Shown here piece by piece: positions 9,688-17,265 of a stretch of DNA of 64,000 bases (position 1 is the stretch's first letter; every line of letters begins with the position of its first letter). Source of the DNA: an uncultured bacterium (lineage in GTDB: Bacteria; Bacillota_I; Bacilli_A; RF39; UBA660); the NCBI GenBank assembly GCA_946560065.1, contig CAMNUE010000008.1, positions 1 to 64,000 on the forward strand, in the 5' to 3' direction. The translations under genes and the position numbers were made by a program. Under the pieces are notes generated by a model. That model was given only the letters and a program-made list of their open reading frames with translations. It was not told where the DNA came from and made no database searches.

Positions 9688-10032
9688 CTAATCACCATAA
9701 TAGATTTCGCAAGTATAAGTAGTTGTTTTCCCTACTTTAGGACTTGCTATTACTTTATACTTGGGACTTTCTAAGGCATAACCATTATTATCAATCTTTA
9801 GTTCATAAAGTGAAATTCCATCACCTTTTTCAATATCAATTGTATAATCTGTTCTAATTTTCAATTTGTCATAATCAATAGTTCCAGTCTGATTAATGTC
9901 TAATTCATTAATATCTTGTTGAACATTTAACTTTTTTTTGAGTTTATATTTCCATTTTTTTAATGTTTCTCCATCAACTTTTGTAGTTTCTAACTCATAA
10001 ACCCAACAATCTACTAAATTTTTAATTAGCAT
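9688..10032 (-). CDS. Head closure / head-tail adaptor protein
   Basis: 114 aa, the second protein of the neck cluster. Small beta-barrel-like pattern with DYTIDIEKGDGISLYEL and a C-terminal KVGKTTTYTCEIYYGD, as in SPP1 gp16-like head-closure proteins. The ATG lies inside the end of the small upstream gene (overlap of 11 bases). Assigned mainly from gene order. Confidence 0.55.
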   Translation of the reverse strand: MLIKNLVDCWVYELETTKVDGETLKKWKYKLKKKLNVQQDINELDINQTGTIDYDKLKIRTDYTIDIEKGDGISLYELKIDNNGYALESPKYKVIASPKVGKTTTYTCEIYYGD

Positions 10033-10189
10033 TTTCTTTGATGTCTTCTTTTCTTTCTTCTTGCACTAAATCAGATTGTTCATTTTCTTTTATTTCGACA
10101 AAGTTTTTATCTTTTTCAAACACTTCAATAATGGATGGAGTATTTACATTATAAACACTCTTATCTTTTCTATTTTTATACTTTTTCAT
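10022..10189 (-). CDS. Small charged phage protein (55 aa)
   Basis: ATG at 10189 preceded by AAGGAGAGAT at ideal spacing; 55 codons then TAA inside the start of the head-closure gene. The product begins MKKYKNRKDKSVYNVN and is lysine/glutamate-rich with no recognisable domain. Small proteins of this kind between the connector and head-closure genes are common in siphoviruses. The strong ribosome site and coupling to the next gene are the evidence that it is real. Confidence 0.7.
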   Translation of the reverse strand: MKKYKNRKDKSVYNVNTPSIIEVFEKDKNFVEIKENEQSDLVQEERKEDIKENAN

Positions 10190-10200
10190 ACTATCTCTCC

Positions 10201-10521
10201 TTACGGTAATAGTCTTATTTCTCTTACATCTATTCTCAGTTTTTTTTCTATATCTAGGTAAGAAGAACTAATTCCACCTTCACTAGATGAATTTTTTCCT
10301 TCATCTCCTCTTCTCATAAAAGATGATTTAACTGCATCATAAACGTATGGTAATAATTTTTTATCAGTTATTTTTCTATTAGAACTATCAGAAGCTTTTT
10401 CTAGATAAACCTCTAATAATTCTGTGAGTAATTTATCATCACTTTCATGATAATTAACTGATATATCATTTTTTAAAGAATTTATAAAATCTTTCTTTAT
10501 TTTTTCAATTGAATTATCCAT
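10201..10521 (-). CDS. Head-tail connector (gp6-like)
   Basis: 106 aa, all-helical. LLTELLEVYLEKASDSSNRK and YVYDAVKSSFMRRGDEGKNSS match the pattern of the gp6/gp15-type DNA-packaging connector family (a helical protein with a late R-G-D/E-G-S motif), which forms the ring below the portal. It is first in the neck cluster, after the capsid gene. Confidence 0.75.
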   Translation of the reverse strand: MDNSIEKIKKDFINSLKNDISVNYHESDDKLLTELLEVYLEKASDSSNRKITDKKLLPYVYDAVKSSFMRRGDEGKNSSSEGGISSSYLDIEKKLRIDVREIRLLP

Positions 10522-10550
10522 CTAATCATCTTCTTTCTTATTAAAATTGC

Positions 10551-10580
10551 GACTAAAAGTACATAATAATACTTTTAGTC
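10551..10580. other. Perfect 11-bp inverted repeat between capsid and connector genes
   Basis: GACTAAAAGTA, 8-base loop, TACTTTTAGTC. There is no T-run after it on either strand, so it is more likely an RNA-processing or mRNA-stability element, or a weak terminator, than a standard terminator. It separates the highly expressed capsid gene from the low-copy connector genes. Confidence 0.7.
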
Positions 10581-10596
10581 TAATTCTTAAAGTTTA

Positions 10597-11811
10597 TTAA
10601 ACTTCTGTAGAAACAATTCTAATAACAGGTATTAATTGATGAGGATAATATTTAGTACCATCAGAATTCTTTGCTAAGCCCCAGTTTGCTCCATCTGCAA
10701 ATTCTTTATCTGTTGGGGAATCAGTTGCAACATTTTTCTTTAAGAAACTAAATCCTTTTGGATGTAAAACCTTTCTTTCACGATTAATTAAGTCAACCTT
10801 TCCACCTTTTTTGTATGGATTTCTATATCTTTCAAATGGAACATCAACTGGTAAATCTTCATCACGAATGAATGTTCCAGCACCTATACCATAAGTTACA
10901 TATTTTGTTCCTGTTATAGTAGTAGTTTTTTCATAATAAGAACTTATATCTGCAACTTTTGGTGAAGTAACTTCAGTATATGTGTACCCAGCACTTGCAC
11001 TTCCACTTCTTGTATAATATGTTTTTTTATTATCTAAAGCAGTGTCAGTAGTAGTAGCATATGTATCTGTAGTAACTTTCATTGTAGTTATAGAATCATC
11101 AACTAATACAAGTTTATCTCCCCATTGTGCTAAGTTAGAGTTCTTTTCCATACCATTTTCATCAGTATATTTCATATACTCTAATAGCTTTTTGTTTCTT
11201 AAATTATTAGCAATCTTAGAATGCATTATTGTAAGAATAGCACCTTTGCCATTAAAGTCTTTATCTCCTAATGCCTTTTGAGAAGCATCATTTAAAGAAT
11301 TTTCTGCGATTTTTCCTTCAATTTCTAACGTATGTGCTTCTGCAAATTCATCAGCACCATCAGTAGTAGATGAGAACATACCTTTAATTATAGAAATTAA
11401 AGTATCTTCACGAATATCTACCCATTTTTCTCCCATTCTTTTAGCAAGATGTTCTCTAAAGTCAACACTCTTACCAGCTATTTCATTAGCATAGTCATAT
11501 TCTCCACCCACGAGCGCACGTCCATAAGAAGTAACACCATATAGATAAGAATCTACTCCTTCTCCTTCTGATAGATCAGATACTCCATCATAGTTTTGAG
11601 CTTCACCTTTAAAATCGCCTAATATTGGTAAAACTGCATAAATATTACCAACTGAGTTTCTAAAAGTATCATTTACATTTTTATCTGCAGTAAAGATGTT
11701 AGCATTGATTAACTTATTTTCACGTGTTTTAGCTATTTCAGAAATATAAGCACCAAAAGCTTGAGCATTTACTGCTTTACCATCATAAAATTTAATTACA
11801 TCAGTATTCAT
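10597..11811 (-). CDS. Major capsid protein
   Basis: 404 aa, downstream of the scaffold gene. The core (EYDYANEIAGKSVDFREHLAK, KGAILTIMHSKIANNLRNK, RNPYKKGGKVDLINRERKVLHPKGFSF) is typical of major capsid proteins of HK97-fold siphoviruses that use a separate DUF4355 scaffold. Residues ~250-300 form a Thr/Tyr-rich insertion (LDNKKTYYTRSGS through DISSYYEKT) that interrupts the core and looks like a small added surface domain. No protease gene is seen, consistent with scaffold release without capsid cleavage. Confidence 0.85.
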   Translation of the reverse strand: MNTDVIKFYDGKAVNAQAFGAYISEIAKTRENKLINANIFTADKNVNDTFRNSVGNIYAVLPILGDFKGEAQNYDGVSDLSEGEGVDSYLYGVTSYGRALVGGEYDYANEIAGKSVDFREHLAKRMGEKWVDIREDTLISIIKGMFSSTTDGADEFAEAHTLEIEGKIAENSLNDASQKALGDKDFNGKGAILTIMHSKIANNLRNKKLLEYMKYTDENGMEKNSNLAQWGDKLVLVDDSITTMKVTTDTYATTTDTALDNKKTYYTRSGSASAGYTYTEVTSPKVADISSYYEKTTTITGTKYVTYGIGAGTFIRDEDLPVDVPFERYRNPYKKGGKVDLINRERKVLHPKGFSFLKKNVATDSPTDKEFADGANWGLAKNSDGTKYYPHQLIPVIRIVSTEV

Positions 11812-11828
11812 TGACTTTCATTCCTTTC

Positions 11829-12422
11829 TTATTTATTGAATTTCTCTGCGAATTTTTCATATCCAGTTTTATTATCTTCTGGTTGGATATTTTCTCCAGT
11901 TTGTGGAGCTGATTCCTTTGAATAGTTTTCGATAGCTGTAGTCTTAACTGATTGAAACGCCCTAGAATAAACTTCAATCTTTTTATTTATGCTTTCTGCT
12001 GTTTCATTCTTATAATCAAGTTCTGACATTACTTCTACTGGTATTCCCTTTTCACTAGCTTGTTTTATTGCTTCGCTTTTTAAATCACTAGCTTGTTTTT
12101 CCAAATCTCTTTTTGATAGTTCTTTTTTTAGATTTTCAATTTCATAATCTTTTTTCTGAATTTCATCCATATCAGCTAATTTTTTTGATTCAGCAACTTT
12201 TTCAGCTTGTTCTTTATCCCATTGTTTTTTTGCATTTGCTATAGCAGTTTCTTGTGCTTTGGTTAATCTTCTATCAAATTCAGCTTTATATAATTTATCT
12301 TCTAAAATTTCATCCAAAGTCATAAGTTCTGCTTCTTCTTTAGAGTTTGAGTTTTTATCTTCCACCTCTTCTTCTGCAAATTGTTGAATATTTAATTTCA
12401 ATCTTTTTTCTTTGTTATCCAT
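11829..12422 (-). CDS. Phage scaffold protein (DUF4355)
   Basis: 197 aa. It has the DUF4355 pattern: LKLNIQQFAEE at the N-terminus, a long coiled coil (about 45-130) and an acidic C-terminal tail ending YEKFAEKFNK. It lies directly upstream of the capsid gene and would guide capsid assembly from inside the procapsid. AAGGAGGAAAAAG precedes the ATG. Codons 20-27 are part of a 23-base direct repeat also present upstream of the gene. Confidence 0.85.
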   Translation of the reverse strand: MDNKEKRLKLNIQQFAEEEVEDKNSNSKEEAELMTLDEILEDKLYKAEFDRRLTKAQETAIANAKKQWDKEQAEKVAESKKLADMDEIQKKDYEIENLKKELSKRDLEKQASDLKSEAIKQASEKGIPVEVMSELDYKNETAESINKKIEVYSRAFQSVKTTAIENYSKESAPQTGENIQPEDNKTGYEKFAEKFNK

Positions 12423-12470
12423 ACTTTTTCCTCCTTGCCACCATTAAGTTTGAGTTTTTATCTTCCACCT
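12345..12470. repeat. Pair of 23-base direct repeats, one inside and one upstream of the scaffold gene
   Basis: The same 23 bases (starting GTTTGAGTTTTTATC on the plus strand) occur at 12345-12367, inside the scaffold gene, and at 12448-12470, in its leader. This looks like a remnant of a short local duplication or of recombination that placed the tRNA/RNA cassette upstream of the scaffold gene. Confidence 0.85.
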
Positions 12471-12512
12471 TAACGTTTGCCATTTTTCAAACAAATTAGG
12501 GATTTACCCCAC

Positions 12513-12539
12513 AAAAAAAGTCGATAGTAATATCGACTT
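12513..12539 (-). terminator. Strong terminator ending the phage tRNA / structured RNA transcript
   Basis: AAGTCGATA-TTAC-TATCGACTT, a 9-bp perfect stem with a 4-base loop, followed by seven T on the minus strand. It ends the transcript that begins upstream of the tRNA-Gly gene. Confidence 0.85.
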
Positions 12540-12790
12540 ATATAACTCGTGACATATTATCACGGTTAGGACATCATCTATTCTAGATAGAGATGTATTA
12601 GTGCTATCTTATAAGCACTGTACTAATGATATTGTTCTAATTGATCCTAGATATAAGGTAACACTAGGTTTGCACTCACTTCACATAGTCTTATAAATTC
12701 ATCGAAACATTTCTTCATTATGCTATGTTTTTGGAGCTAAGCCTTATATTCAATTAAATAATCTTACATATCATTAGTACACTACCTATA
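12540..12790 (-). ncRNA. Predicted structured RNA downstream of the phage tRNAs, unknown family
   Basis: 250 bases with no plausible ORF between the tRNA-Ile gene and a strong terminator. On the minus strand it contains successive hairpins: CCTAG...CTAGG (~12645-12670), GTGCT...AGCAC (~12601-12618), CATC...GATG (~12574-12595) and CGTGA...TCACG (~12548-12565). Large structured RNAs next to tRNA genes are known in phages (for example the GOLLD and ROOL classes), but I cannot match this one to a family and it is shorter. It may instead hold decayed tRNA genes. Confidence 0.5.
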
Positions 12791-12793
12791 AAA

Positions 12794-12870
12794 TGGTAGA
12801 CGAGGTAGGATTTGAACCCACGACCAAAGAGATATAAGCTCTTCACTCTAACCAACTGAGTTACTCGTCT
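12794..12870 (-). tRNA. Phage tRNA-Ile (anticodon UAU), CCA encoded
   Basis: Cloverleaf with acceptor AGACGAG/CTCGTCT, D-arm around GTTGGTTAGAG, anticodon arm AAGAG-CTTATAT-CTCTT and T-loop TTCAAAT; CCA is encoded at 12794-12796. Anticodon UAU reads AUA directly. Most bacteria read AUA with a lysidine-modified CAU tRNA, so a UAU tRNA probably helps an AUA-rich phage. Confidence 0.9.
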
Positions 12871-12874
12871 ATAT

Positions 12875-12950
12875 TGGTTGCAGAGATGGGAATTGAACCC
12901 ACATTCTACTGGTTATGAGCCAGTCGAGTTAACCGTTACTCTACTCTGCG
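12875..12950 (-). tRNA. Phage tRNA-Met (CAU) with initiator-type features
   Basis: Cloverleaf with encoded CCA. Acceptor 5' strand CGCAGAG and 3' strand CTCTGCA give a C1·A72 mismatch; the D-stem GAGT/ACTC gives A11-U24; the anticodon arm is ACTGG-CTCATAA-CCAGT. C1·A72 and A11-U24 are marks of bacterial initiator tRNAs, and the host tRNA at 41993 has both. The anticodon stem has only two of the three usual G-C pairs (29-41 is U-A). It differs from the host gene at many positions, so it is not a recent host copy. Confidence 0.88.
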
Positions 12951-12956
12951 ATATTA

Positions 12957-13030
12957 TGGTGTGGAATACGAGACTCGAACTCGTAACATCTGTTTGGAAG
13001 ACAGAAAGTTTACCTTTAACCTAATTCCAC
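12957..13030 (-). tRNA. Phage tRNA-Gly (anticodon UCC), CCA encoded
   Basis: Acceptor GTGGAAT/ATTCCAC, anticodon arm TCTGT-CTTCCAA-ACAGA, T-arm ACGAG-TTCGAGT-CTCGT, CCA at 12957-12959. It reads GGA, the glycine codon favoured in this AT-rich phage. First tRNA of the phage cassette in the direction of transcription. Confidence 0.9.
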
Positions 13031-13076
13031 ATTTAGTGTAATCTCTAAACCAACATTTCGATTACGTGCCTTGCCC

Positions 13077-13105
13077 ATTTAAGCTGCTAGGAGGTGACCT
13101 GTCAA
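13077..13105 (-). promoter_or_regulatory. Predicted promoter for the phage tRNA cassette
   Basis: On the minus strand, TTGACA (13100-13105), 17-base spacer, TTAAAT (13077-13082); transcription would start near 13070, about 40 bases before tRNA-Gly. A 6-bp inverted repeat (GTAATC/GATTAC) lies between promoter and tRNA. A separate promoter lets the tRNAs be made independently of the late operon in which they are embedded. Confidence 0.6.
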
Positions 13106-13160
13106 CATAATACAACATTAAAGGAGTGTCATTTTTCTCTGCAAGGATTCCATATTTTTA

Positions 13161-13427
13161 TTAATCAACTTTTATCGCTTTATTTTCCCACTTTTTATAC
13201 GCATCTAAATATAATTCTTTCTTATCTCCATTATAAGTAAGTTCGTAGTACATTCCATCACTTACAGTTGTACTAACCATTGCCTTATTGTTTTGAAGTG
13301 TTTTACAACTCCAAACTATAAAAACATTTTCTTCTGTTATCTTATATAAATCAGTTTTTTCTGCATTTTCATTAAAATATTCAACTATTGTTTTCTTACA
13401 TAAATTTTCAAAAACATTATTCTTCAT
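13161..13427 (-). CDS. Small phage protein, DUF6275-like
   Basis: 88 aa. The core IVWSCKTLQNNKAMVSTT followed by DGMYYELTYNGDKKELYLDAY is characteristic of the DUF6275 family of Firmicute phages, whose role is unknown. It overlaps the 3' end of the minor capsid gene by 11 bases. It is the last gene before the tRNA cassette. Confidence 0.7.
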   Translation of the reverse strand: MKNNVFENLCKKTIVEYFNENAEKTDLYKITEENVFIVWSCKTLQNNKAMVSTTVSDGMYYELTYNGDKKELYLDAYKKWENKAIKVD

Positions 13428-14439
13428 TACTTTTTCCTCTCTCTTTCATTCTTGCTATATCTGTTTCTTCATATTGTGTTAGATAAGTTATTGTACTTCT
13501 ACACCAATGAAAATGATTGTTTATAGGTGGGAGATTATCTCCTAATACCAAACCTTTAGTACTATAAGTTACTATTCTTTTATCTATATCGGAATATCTT
13601 TGATATGTATTTACTTTATCTAAATAAAATATTTGATTATTAAGAGAATCACACATTTTAGTAGTTTTATCATCTATTTCTGCAATAAATCTGCAACTTC
13701 TTACTCCATTTTGTTTTCCTGCTTCTAGATAACCTAAATTTAAATAAGATTCAAGTATACTTTCAATTGTTCCACTATATTTATTACCATTTACACAAAT
13801 GTATTTATTTCTACATTTTTTGAAAAAATCATCATAATTTCCAATAAACAAATCAATTTCTTTCTCATGTTGTATTGACACTAATATCTTTTTATTTAAT
13901 TCTTGTGCTATTGATAAATCTAAAGCCCACATATAAGCTTCTCTTGTTCCATATAGCAAGGGAATATTGAGTATCAGATATAGAATTTCATCATCAAATA
14001 AATTTTTCTTATTTTTCTTATTTATTACTTCTAAATCCTTTATACCTAAATTATAAGATTCCTCAACAACTTTACTATAAAGTTTATTTTCATACGAACT
14101 AAGGTTTTGACGTTGTTCATAAATTGACAAATATATCATTGTTTCAATTAATTCTCTATAGATTATTACTTCTTTATTAAGTATATTGAAGAGATAAAAA
14201 AAGAAATAATTCTCTTCTATCTCCTCACCTAACACTTCTTGAATTTTACTATCTATTCTTTTTTTTCTATTTTTAGGAACAATCTTATTCAAATCTTCAT
14301 ATGATATGTTTAATGAATCTAACATATCTTGAAGTCTTTCACGCATTAATTGATTTTCTTTTTCATATTTTTTTAAATATTCATTTAAATATTCATCAAC
14401 ATAATTCCATCTAGAAGCAAGTATTTTATCATTATTCAT
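13417..14439 (-). CDS. Minor capsid / head morphogenesis protein (SPP1 gp7-like)
   Basis: 340 aa. The C-terminal half carries the head-morphogenesis motif (AEIDDKTTKMCDSLNNQIFYLD ... PPINNHFHWCRSTITYL), with the D-x-R/K-T-x-x-C-x-x-L and P-x-H-x-x-C-R patterns of the SPP1 gp7 / Mu gpF family. The N-terminal part is helical. It follows the portal gene by 11 bases. In SPP1 the homologue binds the portal and acts in DNA delivery. Confidence 0.85.
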   Translation of the reverse strand: MNNDKILASRWNYVDEYLNEYLKKYEKENQLMRERLQDMLDSLNISYEDLNKIVPKNRKKRIDSKIQEVLGEEIEENYFFFYLFNILNKEVIIYRELIETMIYLSIYEQRQNLSSYENKLYSKVVEESYNLGIKDLEVINKKNKKNLFDDEILYLILNIPLLYGTREAYMWALDLSIAQELNKKILVSIQHEKEIDLFIGNYDDFFKKCRNKYICVNGNKYSGTIESILESYLNLGYLEAGKQNGVRSCRFIAEIDDKTTKMCDSLNNQIFYLDKVNTYQRYSDIDKRIVTYSTKGLVLGDNLPPINNHFHWCRSTITYLTQYEETDIARMKERGKSNEE

Positions 14440-14450
14440 TTAAACACCTA

Positions 14451-16082
14451 CTATTCTTTGGGCACTTTTTCTTTTTTCTTATCATCATTATTTTCTTCTT
14501 TTTTTGACTCTATATCTTTCATAATTTCCTTGTCATCTTTTTTAGTGCTTATTTCTTCTTTTCCTGTTTGCTCTTGGATAGAACTATTATCAACCTCTGC
14601 ACCATTTTCTTTAAATTGCTTCATTCTTTCAATATTTTGTAGCATATTTTCTTCTGATTCACTTTGCTTTTTAGCAAGTTCATTTTTTGGATCAAGATCA
14701 TCTGGTAACATACCTATAATTGTCTCATCACTTAATAAATCTCTTAGAGATAATGCTCTACTTGTTTCACTAGATGAATCACTTGGCATATTTCTTAGCA
14801 ACGTTATTTGAACATTTCTAAAATCATAATCTTTGTTCTTATCTTGATTAAATTTATTAAATATAAGTTCCCAACGTCTTAATAGCCCCATTTTAAAATC
14901 GCTCTCTGCATCAGTTATCAATTGCTGCAAACTAAAAAACTTCTTTTCTAGAGCTGAATTATTATCAGCTTGAGTAAATCCTAAATCTGTCATGTTAGGA
15001 ATAAAAGAGCATAAACATATTAAATCCATTAAAGTCTTTTTATGATTTTGTAAAGCATTATCATTTACTTGTTTTAATACCCAATCTAAATCTCCACCTT
15101 CTTGCAAATATCTTACTCTTGAAGTTAGAACATATTCATCCTCTAAAATTCTAGCTGGATTTAGTACTTCTTCTCCTCTTTCATTTGTGATTGTTATAGG
15201 ATTTTCTGGAGTATATCCCATAACTTTTAGAATGGCTTCGTCATTATATTTAAATGTGTTTCTAGAATTTTGAATAACTCTTTCATAAGCACTTATTAAG
15301 CTATCAACATTTTCAAATATATTTAAACCATGTTCATTTTCTAAAGCAATTACTTGAAGATCATTCCATTTATTTTCTTTAAAAGCTTTCTTATCTTCTT
15401 TAAAAAGCGACTCTTCTCCAAATTTTCTTTGATACTCTTCTTTATTACTAAATAATTCTCTTTTTTCTGGAGTGTCCATATAGTAACGTTTACCACTTTT
15501 AGTTGTTAATTCAACCATAGTTTGATATTCTCCATTTGCTAATGTAGTTCTAATAATTCTATATAAACCAATCAAATTCTTTGGTATTGAATAATCCCAT
15601 ATCGCAACTGTTTCTAATGCATCACTTTTTGAGTAAACAATTTCTGATTGTTCATTTTTGTAAAGAATTTCATAACAAGCTCGTTTAACAAAATAATCAA
15701 ATGCTAAACTAAAAAATTCTTTTCCATCGTCGTTATAATCTGTTACATGTTTGATAATAAACTCCATTTCTTTAACTTTCTTCTCATCATTCGGAGCTTT
15801 ATCAAATAATTCTTGATTCAACTTATCAATATCTTTGTCATAAGCTTGTATTTTATATACTGGAGGTTTCCCAGCGAAGAAGCCTACTGCCATAACAGAC
15901 AAATAACGTTGCAATGGTACTTTAATATCATTATCATCTAAACTTGCTAGTTCTGAATCATTATATTTTCTTCTAAATTCTTCATAAAGTTTTCTCCTTG
16001 TATCTAATTCCTCTTGTGCACTAAAAAAGAGAGTTGTTATACTCTCTTCACGTTCTAATAGTTTTTCACTAAATCTTAGCAT
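14451..16082 (-). CDS. Portal protein (SPP1 gp6-type)
   Basis: 543 aa, close to the usual length of SPP1-type portals. Recognisable parts are RLYEEFRRKYND near the N-terminus, the AVGFFAGKPPVYKI motif, ITDAESDFKMGLLRRWELI and a Lys/Glu-rich C-terminal tail. It lies between the terminase region and the minor capsid gene. Twelve subunits would form the DNA channel at the head vertex. Confidence 0.9.
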   Translation of the reverse strand: MLRFSEKLLEREESITTLFFSAQEELDTRRKLYEEFRRKYNDSELASLDDNDIKVPLQRYLSVMAVGFFAGKPPVYKIQAYDKDIDKLNQELFDKAPNDEKKVKEMEFIIKHVTDYNDDGKEFFSLAFDYFVKRACYEILYKNEQSEIVYSKSDALETVAIWDYSIPKNLIGLYRIIRTTLANGEYQTMVELTTKSGKRYYMDTPEKRELFSNKEEYQRKFGEESLFKEDKKAFKENKWNDLQVIALENEHGLNIFENVDSLISAYERVIQNSRNTFKYNDEAILKVMGYTPENPITITNERGEEVLNPARILEDEYVLTSRVRYLQEGGDLDWVLKQVNDNALQNHKKTLMDLICLCSFIPNMTDLGFTQADNNSALEKKFFSLQQLITDAESDFKMGLLRRWELIFNKFNQDKNKDYDFRNVQITLLRNMPSDSSSETSRALSLRDLLSDETIIGMLPDDLDPKNELAKKQSESEENMLQNIERMKQFKENGAEVDNSSIQEQTGKEEISTKKDDKEIMKDIESKKEENNDDKKKEKVPKE

Positions 16083-16098
16083 GATTTCACTTCCTCAC

Positions 16099-16119
16099 AA
16101 AAAAACACTCTATTGAGTG
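16099..16119 (-). terminator. Short terminator-like hairpin before the portal gene
   Basis: CACTC-AATA-GAGTG followed by seven T on the minus strand, overlapping the last codons of the preceding gene. The stem is only 5 bp, so termination is probably partial. Confidence 0.5.
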
Positions 16120-16442
16120 CCAAATTCCTTTTCAATTATCTTTTTTATATTTCCACTTTCATCAAAAATGGATATTTCATTTGGTATATTATATTTAGTA
16201 ATTAAATCCCTAGATTTTTCTAACAATTGATAAGCTTCCTTTTCATAGCCTTTCATATAATCAAATTCAATTTTAAAATCTTTAGGTGATTTTATAGTGT
16301 GTAAATTACTATCATTGTACTCAATTATTCTTATAATAGAATGAGACTTTCTTTTCTTTTCAAAATCAGTAACATCATATGTATTAAAACCATATAAATA
16401 TTTCGATAATGTTTTTGCTACTATTATTAAACTATCAATCAT
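16110..16442 (-). CDS. Hypothetical phage protein paired with the putative ADP-ribosyltransferase
   Basis: 110 aa, not recognised. Mixed helix/strand pattern, with no Cys and no transmembrane segment. It starts two bases after the stop of the putative ADP-ribosyltransferase gene, so the two are translationally coupled and may act together (for example partner, inhibitor or co-packaged protein). This is inference from position only. Confidence 0.6.
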   Translation of the reverse strand: MIDSLIIVAKTLSKYLYGFNTYDVTDFEKKRKSHSIIRIIEYNDSNLHTIKSPKDFKIEFDYMKGYEKEAYQLLEKSRDLITKYNIPNEISIFDESGNIKKIIEKEFGTQ

Positions 16443-16444
16443 GC

Positions 16445-17260
16445 CTATTCTCCTTTAACAATTACTTTACTTCTATTTAATATAACGTATATTGTTGAAT
16501 CCTTTCCAGTTGTTTGGTTATGTAATGTTTTCTTTATTATATCATAATTTTCTAATATTGCTGTAGAACTCTCATTCTCATTAAGCATATCCATTATTGA
16601 TGTAGTTTTATCACCATAATCATTATAATATTTTTCATAATTGCTAGTATATTTATCATAAGCTTTAAAATGTCTATTCATTCTATTTTCATCGTATTCT
16701 ATTATTCTAGCATTTTTAGGGATTGCTATTTCTACTACTTTTCCATAAGTATCAGCGTCACCTTTTTCGGTTGTGGTATAATGTCCAACTCCAAAAGCTG
16801 TTTCTCCATCACCATATTCATTTTTACCTTTTTTAAATTGTTCTATATATTCATCTGACGTTTTCTTTCCATCATGAAAACCTCTATATACTTTGATATA
16901 GTCTTTATCTGATAACTCATCAAAATCTTTAGAACTTAATAATTGTGGTGGATTATTAAATCCAATATCTTCTTGTAGAGCTATACATAAATTTTTATCA
17001 ACCTTTTCACTTTCTTCAATTATTTTATATAGCTTATCTTGATTCTTATCTATATATTCTAATTTATCTTCAAATGTTTCTAATGATTTTCTTTTCACTT
17101 TTTCATTTTTATTAAATTGTTGCCTCAATTTTTCTTGTATTTCTTTGCTTCTGTTACTTGTGAACTTTCCACTTTCTTTCATAGCATCAGTAAGACTTTG
17201 CCCATCTTTTATGAATATTCTTCTTCCTTTTACTGTTCTCCATACACCATTATTAGACAT
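16445..17260 (-). CDS. Putative ADP-ribosyltransferase between terminase and portal
   Basis: 271 aa. The N-terminus (VWRTVKGRRIFIKDGQSLTDAM) is a leader seen on Firmicute phage head-associated effector proteins. The C-terminal half follows the R-S-E class pattern: YIKVYRG with Arg126, then GVGHYTTTEKGDADTYG at 157-173 in place of the STS/aromatic motif, then a strand-rich end. A clear E-x-E motif is not evident, so the catalytic Glu is unassigned. Phages are known to carry such enzymes as injected effectors or fused to minor head proteins. Function is inferred from motifs and place. Confidence 0.5.
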   Translation of the reverse strand: MSNNGVWRTVKGRRIFIKDGQSLTDAMKESGKFTSNRSKEIQEKLRQQFNKNEKVKRKSLETFEDKLEYIDKNQDKLYKIIEESEKVDKNLCIALQEDIGFNNPPQLLSSKDFDELSDKDYIKVYRGFHDGKKTSDEYIEQFKKGKNEYGDGETAFGVGHYTTTEKGDADTYGKVVEIAIPKNARIIEYDENRMNRHFKAYDKYTSNYEKYYNDYGDKTTSIMDMLNENESSTAILENYDIIKKTLHNQTTGKDSTIYVILNRSKVIVKGE

Positions 17261-17265
17261 AATTC

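Noticed and set aside
10551..10580. Rho-independent terminator after the capsid gene
   Set aside because: Strong 11-bp stem but no T-run on either strand; kept as an inverted repeat instead.
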